From: Verrucomicrobiota bacterium
Lineage (GTDB): Bacteria > Verrucomicrobiota > Verrucomicrobiia > CAIQCK01
Assembly: GCA_016235595.1 (NCBI GenBank)
Contig: JACRJX010000007.1
Coordinates: forward strand, 124,001-188,000
DNA: 64,000 bases
Direction of reading: 5' to 3'
Positions 1 to 7,732 of the stretch are shown one piece after another (positions within the stretch are counted from its first letter, which is position 1; the number at the start of each line of letters is the position of its first letter). Position numbers and translations under genes: made by a program. Below the pieces are notes generated by a model. The model worked only from the letters and a program-made list of their open reading frames with translations, made no database searches and was not told where the DNA came from.

Positions 1-1101
1 GATGACGGCAGTGACATCAGCACCGGTGCGCGGCAGCGGGCGGACGCCGCAGAAGGTGAACACAATCTGCTCGCGCGTGATCTTCAAGCCGGGGAACACG
101 CTGCGCAGCGTCGTGAGCATATATTCGATCTCGGCTTCGTCGCAGCGCACTGTGTCGGGATCCTCGACGCGGATGTCCGTGGAACCCATGATGACCTTGT
201 CGAGGAATGGGAAGACGATGCAGACGCGGCCATCGTCATGCTGGTAATAAACCATCCGGCCGTCGAGCGCGCGGTGAAGGTCTTTGTTGTCTACGACGAG
301 ATGCGAGCCCTTGGTCGGCCCCATGTAGCGCGTCGCGAGGCCGAGAGCGGCGTTGGTCTTGTCCACCCAGCCGCCGGTGGCGTTGACCACCACGCGCGGC
401 CGTGCCGCGACGGTCTGGCCAGTGGCCTCGTCCTTCAACAACACACTGCCATCCTGCGCGCCGGCGACGGAAACGTAGTTGATCGCACGGCAACGCGGAT
501 TGGCGCGGATGGCGTCCTGGATCAACTCAAAGCACAACCGCTCCGCTTGCGTGATCCATGCGTCCCAGTAGGTCGCCGTCGCAACGATATCCGTCCGCAG
601 TCCGGGCGTGGCGGCAAGCGATTTTTGTTTGCCGGTGACGAAATGGTGCGGCGTCTTTGGGTTGTGGCGCGTCACGAGGTCATAGAACGTGAGACCGCAT
701 GTGATAGGCACGAGGCCGCGGTTGCCGGGCGCAAGGTCGAAGCCGGCGAAGATAAGCGCGGACTTGATCAATCCGCCGAACCACGATGTCAGCGGGATGG
801 TGGTCCTCAGTGGCGCGACGTAGTGAGCGGCGTTGTCGAGCAGGCGGTTGCGCTCCACCAGCGATTCGGCCACCAGCTTGAACTCGCGGTTCTCCAGGTA
901 ACGCAGTCCACCGTGGATCATCCGCGACGACTTTGAGGTCGCGCCGGCGCAGAAATCGCTTTTGTCCACCAGCAGGCAATCCACCCCTTGCAGCGCCAGC
1001 TCGCGGAACAACCCCGCGCCGTTGATGCCGCCGCCGAGGATGAGCACGCTCACCTGCGGTTCGTTCTTGAGGTCCTGAAGAATCTCCTCGCGCCAGTTCA
1101 T
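1..1101 (-). CDS. glpD: FAD-dependent glycerol-3-phosphate dehydrogenase-like protein (partial, C-terminus outside window)
   Basis: The reading frame is open to the left window edge, giving 367 residues of a family that is usually about 500-550 long. It starts with an ADP-binding GGGINGAG motif at residues 23-30. The GATSKSSRMIHGGLRYL block at residues 53-69 is the hallmark of GlpD/GlpA-type dehydrogenases, and a TGGWVDK motif follows. These enzymes oxidise glycerol-3-phosphate, or in the EryB branch erythritol-phosphate, at the membrane and pass electrons to quinone. The start lies 5 bp after the stop of the URO-D gene, so the two are probably co-transcribed behind the AraC regulator. A role in polyol-phosphate oxidation would fit the FGGY kinase at 18.5 kb, but the substrate is not shown by the sequence. 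Confidence 0.85.
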   Translation of the reverse strand, partial: MNWREEILQDLKNEPQVSVLILGGGINGAGLFRELALQGVDCLLVDKSDFCAGATSKSSRMIHGGLRYLENREFKLVAESLVERNRLLDNAAHYVAPLRTTIPLTSWFGGLIKSALIFAGFDLAPGNRGLVPITCGLTFYDLVTRHNPKTPHHFVTGKQKSLAATPGLRTDIVATATYWDAWITQAERLCFELIQDAIRANPRCRAINYVSVAGAQDGSVLLKDEATGQTVAARPRVVVNATGGWVDKTNAALGLATRYMGPTKGSHLVVDNKDLHRALDGRMVYYQHDDGRVCIVFPFLDKVIMGSTDIRVEDPDTVRCDEAEIEYMLTTLRSVFPGLKITREQIVFTFCGVRPLPRTGADVTAVI

Positions 1102-1106
1102 GATTA

Positions 1107-2171
1107 TTATGCCCAGAATCCGTCGGTGGTTTTGCCCTGCCAGTGTTCGAGTGAGAGCGGGTAGTTGCCATACATCCGCAGCGTGTGGAGCATGGCCAGA
1201 TAGTTCTCCGGTTTCACAGCGGAGTGAATGGAGTTGCCGGAGGAGAGAATAAAGCCGCCGCCGGGCGCGCCTTTGCGGATGGCGTCCTTGGTCTCGGCGA
1301 TGACGTCGGAGATGGAGCCGAACGTCAGCGTTTTCGCGCAGTTGACGTTGCCCTTGATGGCGATGCGGTTGCCGTATTTGGCTTTCACTGCGCCGATGTC
1401 CATGCCCGCCACCGGATCAATCGGGTCGAGGCAATCAATGCCGCTGTCCACCACCATATCTATGATCGGCCAGAGGTTGCCGTCGCAATGCTTGATGACG
1501 TGGAGGCCCAGTTCCTTGAAGCCGGTCATGACGCGCTTGAGGCCGGGGTTGAACATTTTGCGGAAAATCTCCGGCGACACGAACGGCGCCTGCGTCGAGC
1601 AGTAGTCGTCGCCGGTGAAGACGAAATCCGCGCCGCGCGTGGCGACTTCCTTCGCCATCGCGAGATTGACGTCCACCGACATCTCCACCAGACCTTCCAC
1701 CAACTCGGGGCAATCGTAGATCGCCTCCATGATTTCGTTGAAGCCGAGCAAGTAGCGCGGGATGGAAAAGACGTCGTTGAGATGGACGCCGATGGCCTTC
1801 TTGCCTTTGAAGTTTTTGACGCAGGCTTCGAGGCTGGCGTAGCGGCCCGGCGCGCGCGGGTCGGGCGGCGTGTAACGGCGAAAGTCCTCCAGCGTTTTGA
1901 TCGGCCCGGAGATCGGGAACGGATCTTCCTCGCCGGTGTAGCGCCGCACGATGCCCCATTCGTTGCGAAACTCGTCCGGCCCGGTCTTCTCCTTTGTGAA
2001 GTTCGGCGCGGTGAGGATGGCGTCCCAATCCATCCGAACAACGAACTCCTCATACGAGCAGCCGGGGCAAAGCACCTCGCGCACCTTGCGATCCACGGCC
2101 CACTCGAAGTGCGGAATGCGGTCCGGTTCCTCTCGCCGCAACACGGCCATCACTCGTTCACGCGATGTCAT
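1107..2171 (-). CDS. URO-D superfamily protein (uroporphyrinogen decarboxylase/MtaA-like)
   Basis: This 354-residue protein has the length and overall pattern of the uroporphyrinogen decarboxylase superfamily: an N-terminal RVMAVLRREEPDRIP block and an HCDGN motif near residue 228. A C-terminal block ends in SSGNSIH and VKPENY. The superfamily includes true HemE and the cobalamin/coenzyme M methyltransferases MtaA and MtbA. The sequence context is catabolic, with no haem gene nearby, so HemE is unlikely. No corrinoid protein is encoded nearby either, so the substrate is unknown. It shares the HCDG, CLDPIDP and KGN..CA blocks with the divergent paralogue starting at 3147. It lies 45 bp after the AraC gene and 5 bp before the GlpD-like gene. 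Confidence 0.85.
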   Translation of the reverse strand: MTSRERVMAVLRREEPDRIPHFEWAVDRKVREVLCPGCSYEEFVVRMDWDAILTAPNFTKEKTGPDEFRNEWGIVRRYTGEEDPFPISGPIKTLEDFRRYTPPDPRAPGRYASLEACVKNFKGKKAIGVHLNDVFSIPRYLLGFNEIMEAIYDCPELVEGLVEMSVDVNLAMAKEVATRGADFVFTGDDYCSTQAPFVSPEIFRKMFNPGLKRVMTGFKELGLHVIKHCDGNLWPIIDMVVDSGIDCLDPIDPVAGMDIGAVKAKYGNRIAIKGNVNCAKTLTFGSISDVIAETKDAIRKGAPGGGFILSSGNSIHSAVKPENYLAMLHTLRMYGNYPLSLEHWQGKTTDGFWA

Positions 2172-2216
2172 GGGGTTTCAAATAAGGGAAACTGCCGTTG
2201 CTCACAAGCGGATACT

Positions 2217-3047
2217 TCATGGCACGCTCTCGCGTTTCGATTTGCGGAACTCGCGCGGGGAGAGGCCGGTTTCGCGTTTGAAGGTCTTGGAGAGGTGGAA
2301 TGCGTCGCTGAAACCGAACTCGCGGGCGAGTCCTTCCAGCTTCGCGTCGGAGCGCGCCAGGATCAGTTGCACGCGCTCGATGCGCTTGCGGTTTACATAC
2401 CGCATCGGCGGGACACCAAACAGCTGGGTGAAAAGTGTCGAGAAGTGCGACTTCTCGTAGCAGGCCACGCGCGCCAGTCCCGGCACGGAGATGACGCGGC
2501 CCAGGTTCTCGTCAATGTGCTTGAGCACCGGTAGCAGACGCCGCCGGCCTTCCTGGAGTTCGCGCTGTATCGTCGGGGGCGGGTCGTTGAAGAACGGTGC
2601 GACCAGTTGCAACAGAATGCCTGTCCCTTCGATCTGGTCCGCAGCATGCTGGCTTCTGGCCATTTCCAAGAGGCGCAGCATCCGTTTTTCCAACACGGCG
2701 ACGTTCTCCGGCTTCCGCTCGACGTGATGCGGCAGGTAGTCGAACAGATCAATGCAGCCGAAGAGCGTTGCGGCGAAGTGCATCCACCAGATTTGCAGGT
2801 TTGAGGTGCAGCCGTAGGCGAAGTCGCCGCGCGGCGGCACCAAGTAGAGCCGGCCCGGCCTCAACGGGTATTCCCTGCCGTAGGGCCGGATGAAGCCCGC
2901 GCCGGATTTCACGTAATAAATGCGGGCGTAGGGCCGATTGTCGCCTTCCTTGCGCCAGTAGGACGGCGTGAGGTTCGAGATGCGCGACTCCAGCATCTGG
3001 ACCTCAACGTGGGAGAGGAACTCATCCATGAACCAAGTTTTATACAT
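2217..3047 (-). CDS. AraC-family transcriptional regulator
   Basis: About 276 residues. The N-terminal half resembles the cupin-like sensor of AraC/XylS regulators (YYVKSGAGFIRPYGREYPLRPG). The C-terminal hundred residues carry the two helix-turn-helix motifs typical of the family, including YEKSHFSTLFTQLFGVPP and the signature REFGFSDAFHLSKTFKRETG. The frame remains open far upstream, but that part runs antisense to the next URO-D gene, so I trimmed it. The ATG at 3047 is preceded by GGAAAA; in-frame ATGs at 3068, 3086 and 3029 are alternatives. The gene sits head-to-head with the 20-kb catabolic run and probably senses a sugar to control both directions. Confidence 0.85.
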   Translation of the reverse strand: MYKTWFMDEFLSHVEVQMLESRISNLTPSYWRKEGDNRPYARIYYVKSGAGFIRPYGREYPLRPGRLYLVPPRGDFAYGCTSNLQIWWMHFAATLFGCIDLFDYLPHHVERKPENVAVLEKRMLRLLEMARSQHAADQIEGTGILLQLVAPFFNDPPPTIQRELQEGRRRLLPVLKHIDENLGRVISVPGLARVACYEKSHFSTLFTQLFGVPPMRYVNRKRIERVQLILARSDAKLEGLAREFGFSDAFHLSKTFKRETGLSPREFRKSKRESVP

Positions 3048-3146
3048 GTTTTTCCAACGCCTGACCATTGCGGAAATCACAGTCATCTCATTAAAGTGCA
3101 ACCCGGCTGGACGCGGCTGTTGCCGCCTCCGAGCCGGATTCAAACC
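3048..3146. promoter_or_regulatory. Divergent intergenic region between araC-type gene and URO-D gene
   Basis: About 100 bp separate the AraC-type regulator from the rightward URO-D-like gene. This must hold the promoters of both transcription units and presumably the regulator's binding sites. I could not identify a convincing operator repeat or promoter hexamers by eye. Confidence 0.5.
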
Positions 3147-4205
3147 ATGACTGGCAAACAACGCATCCTCACCGCCCTGCAACGCGAGACACCTGACTGT
3201 GTGCCGACGTTTGAGTGGTTCATTGACGCCGCTGTCACGCGGGCGCTGGTCGGGACGACGGAGCCGGTCGCAGCGGCGCACGAGCTGGACCTCGACGCGA
3301 TCAACGTCCGCGCCGACTACCAGAAACATTTTCTCGACAGCAGCACTTTCGTGGACGAGTGGGGCGTCAAGCGGATGCTTACGGGCGATTGCGTCCCTCA
3401 CGTTCTGGAGAGTCCCATCAAGGACATTGCCTGCCACCGCGACTACCGGTTTCCCGACGCGGCTGCGCCACACCGGTTCGAGACACTGGATCGCGCGTTG
3501 AAACTCGTGGACGGACGGCGCGCGATCATCTGGAACCTGCGCGACGGTTTTTCCGATATGCGCGACCTGCTCGGCTACGAGGAAGCCATGATGCAGATGT
3601 TGTTGGAACCGGAGCATTACGCTGCGCTGCTGGATCGCGTGGTGGATTACAACCTCGCTCTCGCACGCATTGGCGTCGAGCGGTTCGGCGTCGAGGTCGT
3701 CGCCACCACCGACGACGTGGCCAACGCCAAGGGCTTGCTGATGTCGCCGGCTTCCTACTTCGATGTCATCGCGCCCGCATTCCGCAAAGTCATCGGCGGC
3801 TATCGCAGCCTCGGCTGCCACGTCATCAAGCATTGCGACGGCGACGTCCGGCCGCTGCTGGATTTCTGGGTCGAGAGCGGCATCAGTTGCCTGGACCCGA
3901 TCGACCCGGCGGCCGGCCTGCACATGCCGACGATGAAAGAACAATACGGCGACCGCATCTGCCTCAAAGGCAACATTGATTGCGCCGGCGTCCTGCAGAG
4001 CGGGACGGTCGCGGAAGTTGAAACGGCTGTCCGGGATTTGCTGCGTGGGTGCGGCAGGTCGGGAATCATTTTGTCATCGAGCAACTCGATCCACCGCGGC
4101 GTGAAACCTGAGAACTACATGGCGATGGTGCAGGTATTGCGGCGCGAAGGCCGCGACGCCGCAAGAAAGAGCGTGGAATCCGCACATGCAGATGTTACAA
4201 GCTGA
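3147..4205 (+). CDS. URO-D superfamily protein (second, divergent copy)
   Basis: 352 residues, paralogous to the protein at 1107-2171. The N-terminus (MTGKQRILTALQRETPD) aligns with the start of the other copy, which supports the ATG at 3147 over the longer open frame from 3009. It shares the HCDGD block, CLDPIDPAAG, the KGNIDCAGVL segment and the C-terminal SSSNSIHRGVKPENY. As for its twin, the superfamily covers decarboxylases and cobalamin-dependent methyltransferases, and the context points to catabolism rather than haem synthesis. It is the first gene of the rightward run and lies 22 bp before the NPCBM/cytochrome-like gene. Confidence 0.85.
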   Translation: MTGKQRILTALQRETPDCVPTFEWFIDAAVTRALVGTTEPVAAAHELDLDAINVRADYQKHFLDSSTFVDEWGVKRMLTGDCVPHVLESPIKDIACHRDYRFPDAAAPHRFETLDRALKLVDGRRAIIWNLRDGFSDMRDLLGYEEAMMQMLLEPEHYAALLDRVVDYNLALARIGVERFGVEVVATTDDVANAKGLLMSPASYFDVIAPAFRKVIGGYRSLGCHVIKHCDGDVRPLLDFWVESGISCLDPIDPAAGLHMPTMKEQYGDRICLKGNIDCAGVLQSGTVAEVETAVRDLLRGCGRSGIILSSSNSIHRGVKPENYMAMVQVLRREGRDAARKSVESAHADVTS

Positions 4206-4227
4206 ACAGCTTGGGAAACGAAACACT

Positions 4228-7200
4228 ATGAAGCGATCATGGAACCGTTACCTAGCAAGCGCCGTCATGTGTTTGGCGGCTATAAGCTTGCCGTGCGCCG
4301 ATAGCGCGGATCGCGACGCGAAGACAGCCTGCCAGACAACAGCATCCAATTGCGCCAAGCGAAGCTCCTGGACCGAGACAATGGTGGCAATGCGGTCCAG
4401 ACATCTGCAATCGCCCGAAGCACAGAAGACTGTGGCGAGCGACTCGCTTTTCAAGCCGTTCGACACCGGTTTGCTCGACGCGAGAGGCCCTGCCAAACAT
4501 ATCGTTGTCAACATCGCTGGGCTGAAGGAACTGCGGCTCGTGGCGACCATGGGAAAAGGCCCCGCCAACTGCAATATCTGGGGCGAACCAAGACTCATCG
4601 CCAAAGACGGCACCGTCACGAAGCTCACCAGCCTCAAACCCACCAGCGTCAGCGTCGGCTGGGGAAAGTTGCTCGTGGACAAGAACTGGCAGGGCCATCC
4701 GCTGATCGTCGGCGACCGCAAGTTCCAGTTCGGTTTCTGGGTTCACGCCAACAGCGAACTGACCTTTGCGCTCGACGGGAAATACGAGCGATTCGAGGCG
4801 TTCGTCGGCGAGGACAAGGATCGCGCGGACGGCCTCGTGCGCTTCAAGGTGCTATCAACCCCCGTGCCGCCGCCGGCGTGTTGGGCGGAAGTGGCGCGTG
4901 ATTTTCCGTTGCAGGCCGGCTGGCTGCGCGCGGACGCCGGGGCCGACGGCATCGCGGCGTGGTTTGGCAGGCGCGATTCCGGGGCGCTCGAACGGGAGAT
5001 CATCGCCGTGGCGTTGCGGGAAGCGCCGCCAACTTCGCCGCTGTGCGCCGAACTCGAAGCGATCGTTGCGGCGAAAGCTGGCGCAGGCGACGCGCGCTGG
5101 CTGGACCTCTATGGTCGCGCCTGCCGCTATCGCGGTTGCGCCGCGATGTTGAAATCGCTCGACAGCGCCGATCTGAAAGCGGCCTTTGAGAAGAACCTCG
5201 CCGACCTTGTTGCGGCCAAAGCGCCGGTCGAGGATGCGAGTTGGGACACACTGCGCGCGCGCGTCTTGCAGGCCGCAGAACTCGATCACCAGTTCGTCGC
5301 GCTGCAGTACGACATCCAGCAGCGCGTCGTGCTCAGCAAAGCCACTGGCGAGAGAGTGTGGAACGGCACCCGTTACGTTCCCGCCGAACGCTCGACCGCC
5401 GAGGAGATTGCCGGGCAGACGTTCAATAATGTGTCGCTGGTGCTCGAGAGTGACCGCGATCCCGCCGACATCGTGCTGCGACGGACGGCAGCGTTGCTGG
5501 CGGATTTGAAACTGACTGGATTCGAAGCTCCGCTGGCGAAGCTCAGAAAAGCCGTGGCCGACACGCCCGTGGCCGATATCAACGCGAGGCGCGCGTTGCA
5601 TCACGAGATCTGCAAGATTCGCCGCCAGATCGCGTTTGCCAACCCGCTGCTCAACTTCAAAGACATCGCCTTTATTAAACGCCATCGCACCTTCTACCAG
5701 CACATGTGCGACCAGTTCTACGGCATCTGCCAGAATCCCGGCGGTGGTCTCTATGTGCTGGAGAATGCATTCGGCGAAAAGCCGGTGGTGCGCGACGTGC
5801 TCGCCAGCGCCGTCTGCGAGACCGGCCGGCTCAAAGGCGAAAAACTCAGCGGTGGCAGCGTGGTGTTGCCGACGCTTCACTACGACGGCCAGAAGACACT
5901 CACCGGCGATGATGTCGAGGGCGGCTCGTTCCTTTCGCCGGCGCTCTCGCCCGACGCGAGACAGATCGCGTTTGCCTACGTTGAGCGCAAGGGCGGCAAG
6001 GAACAGATTTTCCACGAGGACCCGGCGCGCGGCCATTGGGATGCGCAGCGGAGCTATCACATCTTCAAAGTGAACGTGGACGGCACACGCTTGGAGCAAC
6101 TCACGGACGGCACCTGGAACGAATTTGACCCGTGCTGGCTGCCCAACGGGCGCATGGCGTTCATCAGTGAGCGCCGCGGCGGCTACCTGCGTTGCGGGCG
6201 CGCCTGCCCGCTCTACACGCTCTACGACATGAACCCGGACGGCAGCGGCATCAACTGCCTCAGTTTCCACGACAGCAACGAGTGGCATCCCAGCGTCAGC
6301 CACGACGGCCGCATCGTCTGGACGCGCTGGGACTACGTGGATCGTCACGGCTGCATTGCGCACATGCCGTGGGTCATCACGCTCGACGGTCGCGACCCGC
6401 GACCGCTCCACGGCAATTACGCGCCACGCCAGGCGCGGCCCGACATGGAGCTTTACGTGCGGCCGATTCCTGGTTCGTCGAAATACGTCGGCCTCGCCGC
6501 GCCTCATCACGGCCAGGCTTACGGCTCGATCATCATCATCAACCCGCAGGTTGTGGATGACGATGGCATGGGGCCGGTGCGCCGCTTCACGCCGGACTGC
6601 GGTTTTCCCGAGAGCCAGGGTGGCAAGCAGGCCTACAGCACGCCGTTACCGCTCAGCGAGAACTACCACCTTTGCGTTTACGATGCCGCGATGACCGGTG
6701 CTGCCATCCGACGGCCCGGCGAGAACTACGGCATTTACCTCGTGGATGCGTTTGGTAACAAGGAACTGATTTATCGTGACCCCGACATCGGTTGTATGAA
6801 CCCGATTCCATTGCGCCCGGCGACGATGCCCGCCGCGCCCGCCTCGGTGCTCGCGAGCACGCAGATGGCGAATCGCGCCTCCATCCGCGACAAGGGCGAA
6901 GCGACGATGGCCGTTGTTAATGTCTATGACAACCAAAAGGGCTGGCCCGTCGGCACGAAGATCAAGGCGCTCCGCGTCTTCCAGTTGCTGCCGTGCGCCG
7001 TGCCGAGCGGCGGTCTGCGGCCGCATGAAACCGGCAAACGCATCGCCGAGGCGGGTGACTCAATCGTGCCGTGCCGGTGGGTGCTCGGCACCGTGCCGGT
7101 GGAAGCAGACGGCAGCGCGCATTTCAAGGTGCCGGCCTATCGTGAGCTTTTCTTCCAAGCGATCGACGAACGCGGCATGGCGATCACCTCGATGCGTTCC

Positions 7201-7728
7201 GCCACCAGTCTTCGCGACGGCGAGAAGCTCGTCTGCGCCGGGTGCCACGAGCACAAGTCGCAAGCGACGAAAGCCCCGGCGGCGATTCCGCTGGCGTTGC
7301 GGCGTGCGCCTTCGACGCCCACGCCCGACGTGGATGGCTCGCGTCCGTTCAGCTACCCGCGCCTCGTCCAACCCGTGCTCGACCGCAACTGCGTGAAGTG
7401 CCACGAGGAAAACAAAACGAAGAAAGCGCCGGTTCTCACCGCCGAACCGATCACGAACAAGTTCTACGCCTCCTACAACTCGCTGGTGAAGTTCGGGTTC
7501 ACCGCCTACGGCGACGCCTACCGCACGCTCAACGGCAAATTTGGCGCGCGAGCCTCCCAGCTGATCGAGATGCTGGAAAAGGGCCATCACGATGTGAAAC
7601 TCTCAAAGGAAGATTTCCATCGCCTGACGCTTTGGGTGGACTGCTGCTCGATGTTCTATGGCGTCTTCGAGAAGGAGCCGGGCGAAGCGCAGCTCCGAGG
7701 GGAGATCGCAAAGGCGATTCTGGAGTAG
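4228..7728 (+). CDS. Secreted NPCBM / PD40-propeller / di-haem protein, hydrazine synthase alpha-like
   Basis: A 1166-residue exported protein. The ATG at 4228 begins a signal peptide; the open frame starting at 4186 would overlap the previous gene. An NPCBM-type carbohydrate-binding module occupies roughly residues 75-210 (FDTGLLDARGPAKHIVVNI, FGFWVHANSEL). A helical region follows. About residues 565-740 carry PD40/TolB-like propeller blades (LSPDARQIAFAY, FDPCWLPNGRMAFISERRGG, WHPSVSHDGRIVWTRWDYVD). The C-terminus has two CxxCH haem-binding motifs, CAGCH near 1003 and CVKCH near 1055, and ends in a cytochrome-like helix region. The propeller and haem arrangement recalls the middle and C-terminal parts of anammox hydrazine synthase alpha. 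Nothing else here suggests hydrazine chemistry, so a periplasmic redox role on a carbohydrate is more likely. Confidence 0.75.
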   Translation: MKRSWNRYLASAVMCLAAISLPCADSADRDAKTACQTTASNCAKRSSWTETMVAMRSRHLQSPEAQKTVASDSLFKPFDTGLLDARGPAKHIVVNIAGLKELRLVATMGKGPANCNIWGEPRLIAKDGTVTKLTSLKPTSVSVGWGKLLVDKNWQGHPLIVGDRKFQFGFWVHANSELTFALDGKYERFEAFVGEDKDRADGLVRFKVLSTPVPPPACWAEVARDFPLQAGWLRADAGADGIAAWFGRRDSGALEREIIAVALREAPPTSPLCAELEAIVAAKAGAGDARWLDLYGRACRYRGCAAMLKSLDSADLKAAFEKNLADLVAAKAPVEDASWDTLRARVLQAAELDHQFVALQYDIQQRVVLSKATGERVWNGTRYVPAERSTAEEIAGQTFNNVSLVLESDRDPADIVLRRTAALLADLKLTGFEAPLAKLRKAVADTPVADINARRALHHEICKIRRQIAFANPLLNFKDIAFIKRHRTFYQHMCDQFYGICQNPGGGLYVLENAFGEKPVVRDVLASAVCETGRLKGEKLSGGSVVLPTLHYDGQKTLTGDDVEGGSFLSPALSPDARQIAFAYVERKGGKEQIFHEDPARGHWDAQRSYHIFKVNVDGTRLEQLTDGTWNEFDPCWLPNGRMAFISERRGGYLRCGRACPLYTLYDMNPDGSGINCLSFHDSNEWHPSVSHDGRIVWTRWDYVDRHGCIAHMPWVITLDGRDPRPLHGNYAPRQARPDMELYVRPIPGSSKYVGLAAPHHGQAYGSIIIINPQVVDDDGMGPVRRFTPDCGFPESQGGKQAYSTPLPLSENYHLCVYDAAMTGAAIRRPGENYGIYLVDAFGNKELIYRDPDIGCMNPIPLRPATMPAAPASVLASTQMANRASIRDKGEATMAVVNVYDNQKGWPVGTKIKALRVFQLLPCAVPSGGLRPHETGKRIAEAGDSIVPCRWVLGTVPVEADGSAHFKVPAYRELFFQAIDERGMAITSMRSATSLRDGEKLVCAGCHEHKSQATKAPAAIPLALRRAPSTPTPDVDGSRPFSYPRLVQPVLDRNCVKCHEENKTKKAPVLTAEPITNKFYASYNSLVKFGFTAYGDAYRTLNGKFGARASQLIEMLEKGHHDVKLSKEDFHRLTLWVDCCSMFYGVFEKEPGEAQLRGEIAKAILE

Positions 7729-7732
7729 TTGC

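Noticed and set aside
3069..3944. N-terminal extension of the AraC-type frame to 3944
   Set aside because: It is antisense to the URO-D gene at 3147-4205 and would give a regulator twice the usual length.
4855..6510. Long open frame (551 codons) on the minus strand antisense to the NPCBM/cytochrome-like gene
   Set aside because: It lies wholly within a well-supported gene; GC-rich codon bias keeps opposite frames open and its translation has no recognisable domain.
4228..7728. Assignment of the cytochrome-like gene as true hydrazine synthase alpha
   Set aside because: No hydrazine synthase beta or gamma subunit, hydrazine dehydrogenase or anammox gene is nearby, and the protein carries a carbohydrate-binding module.
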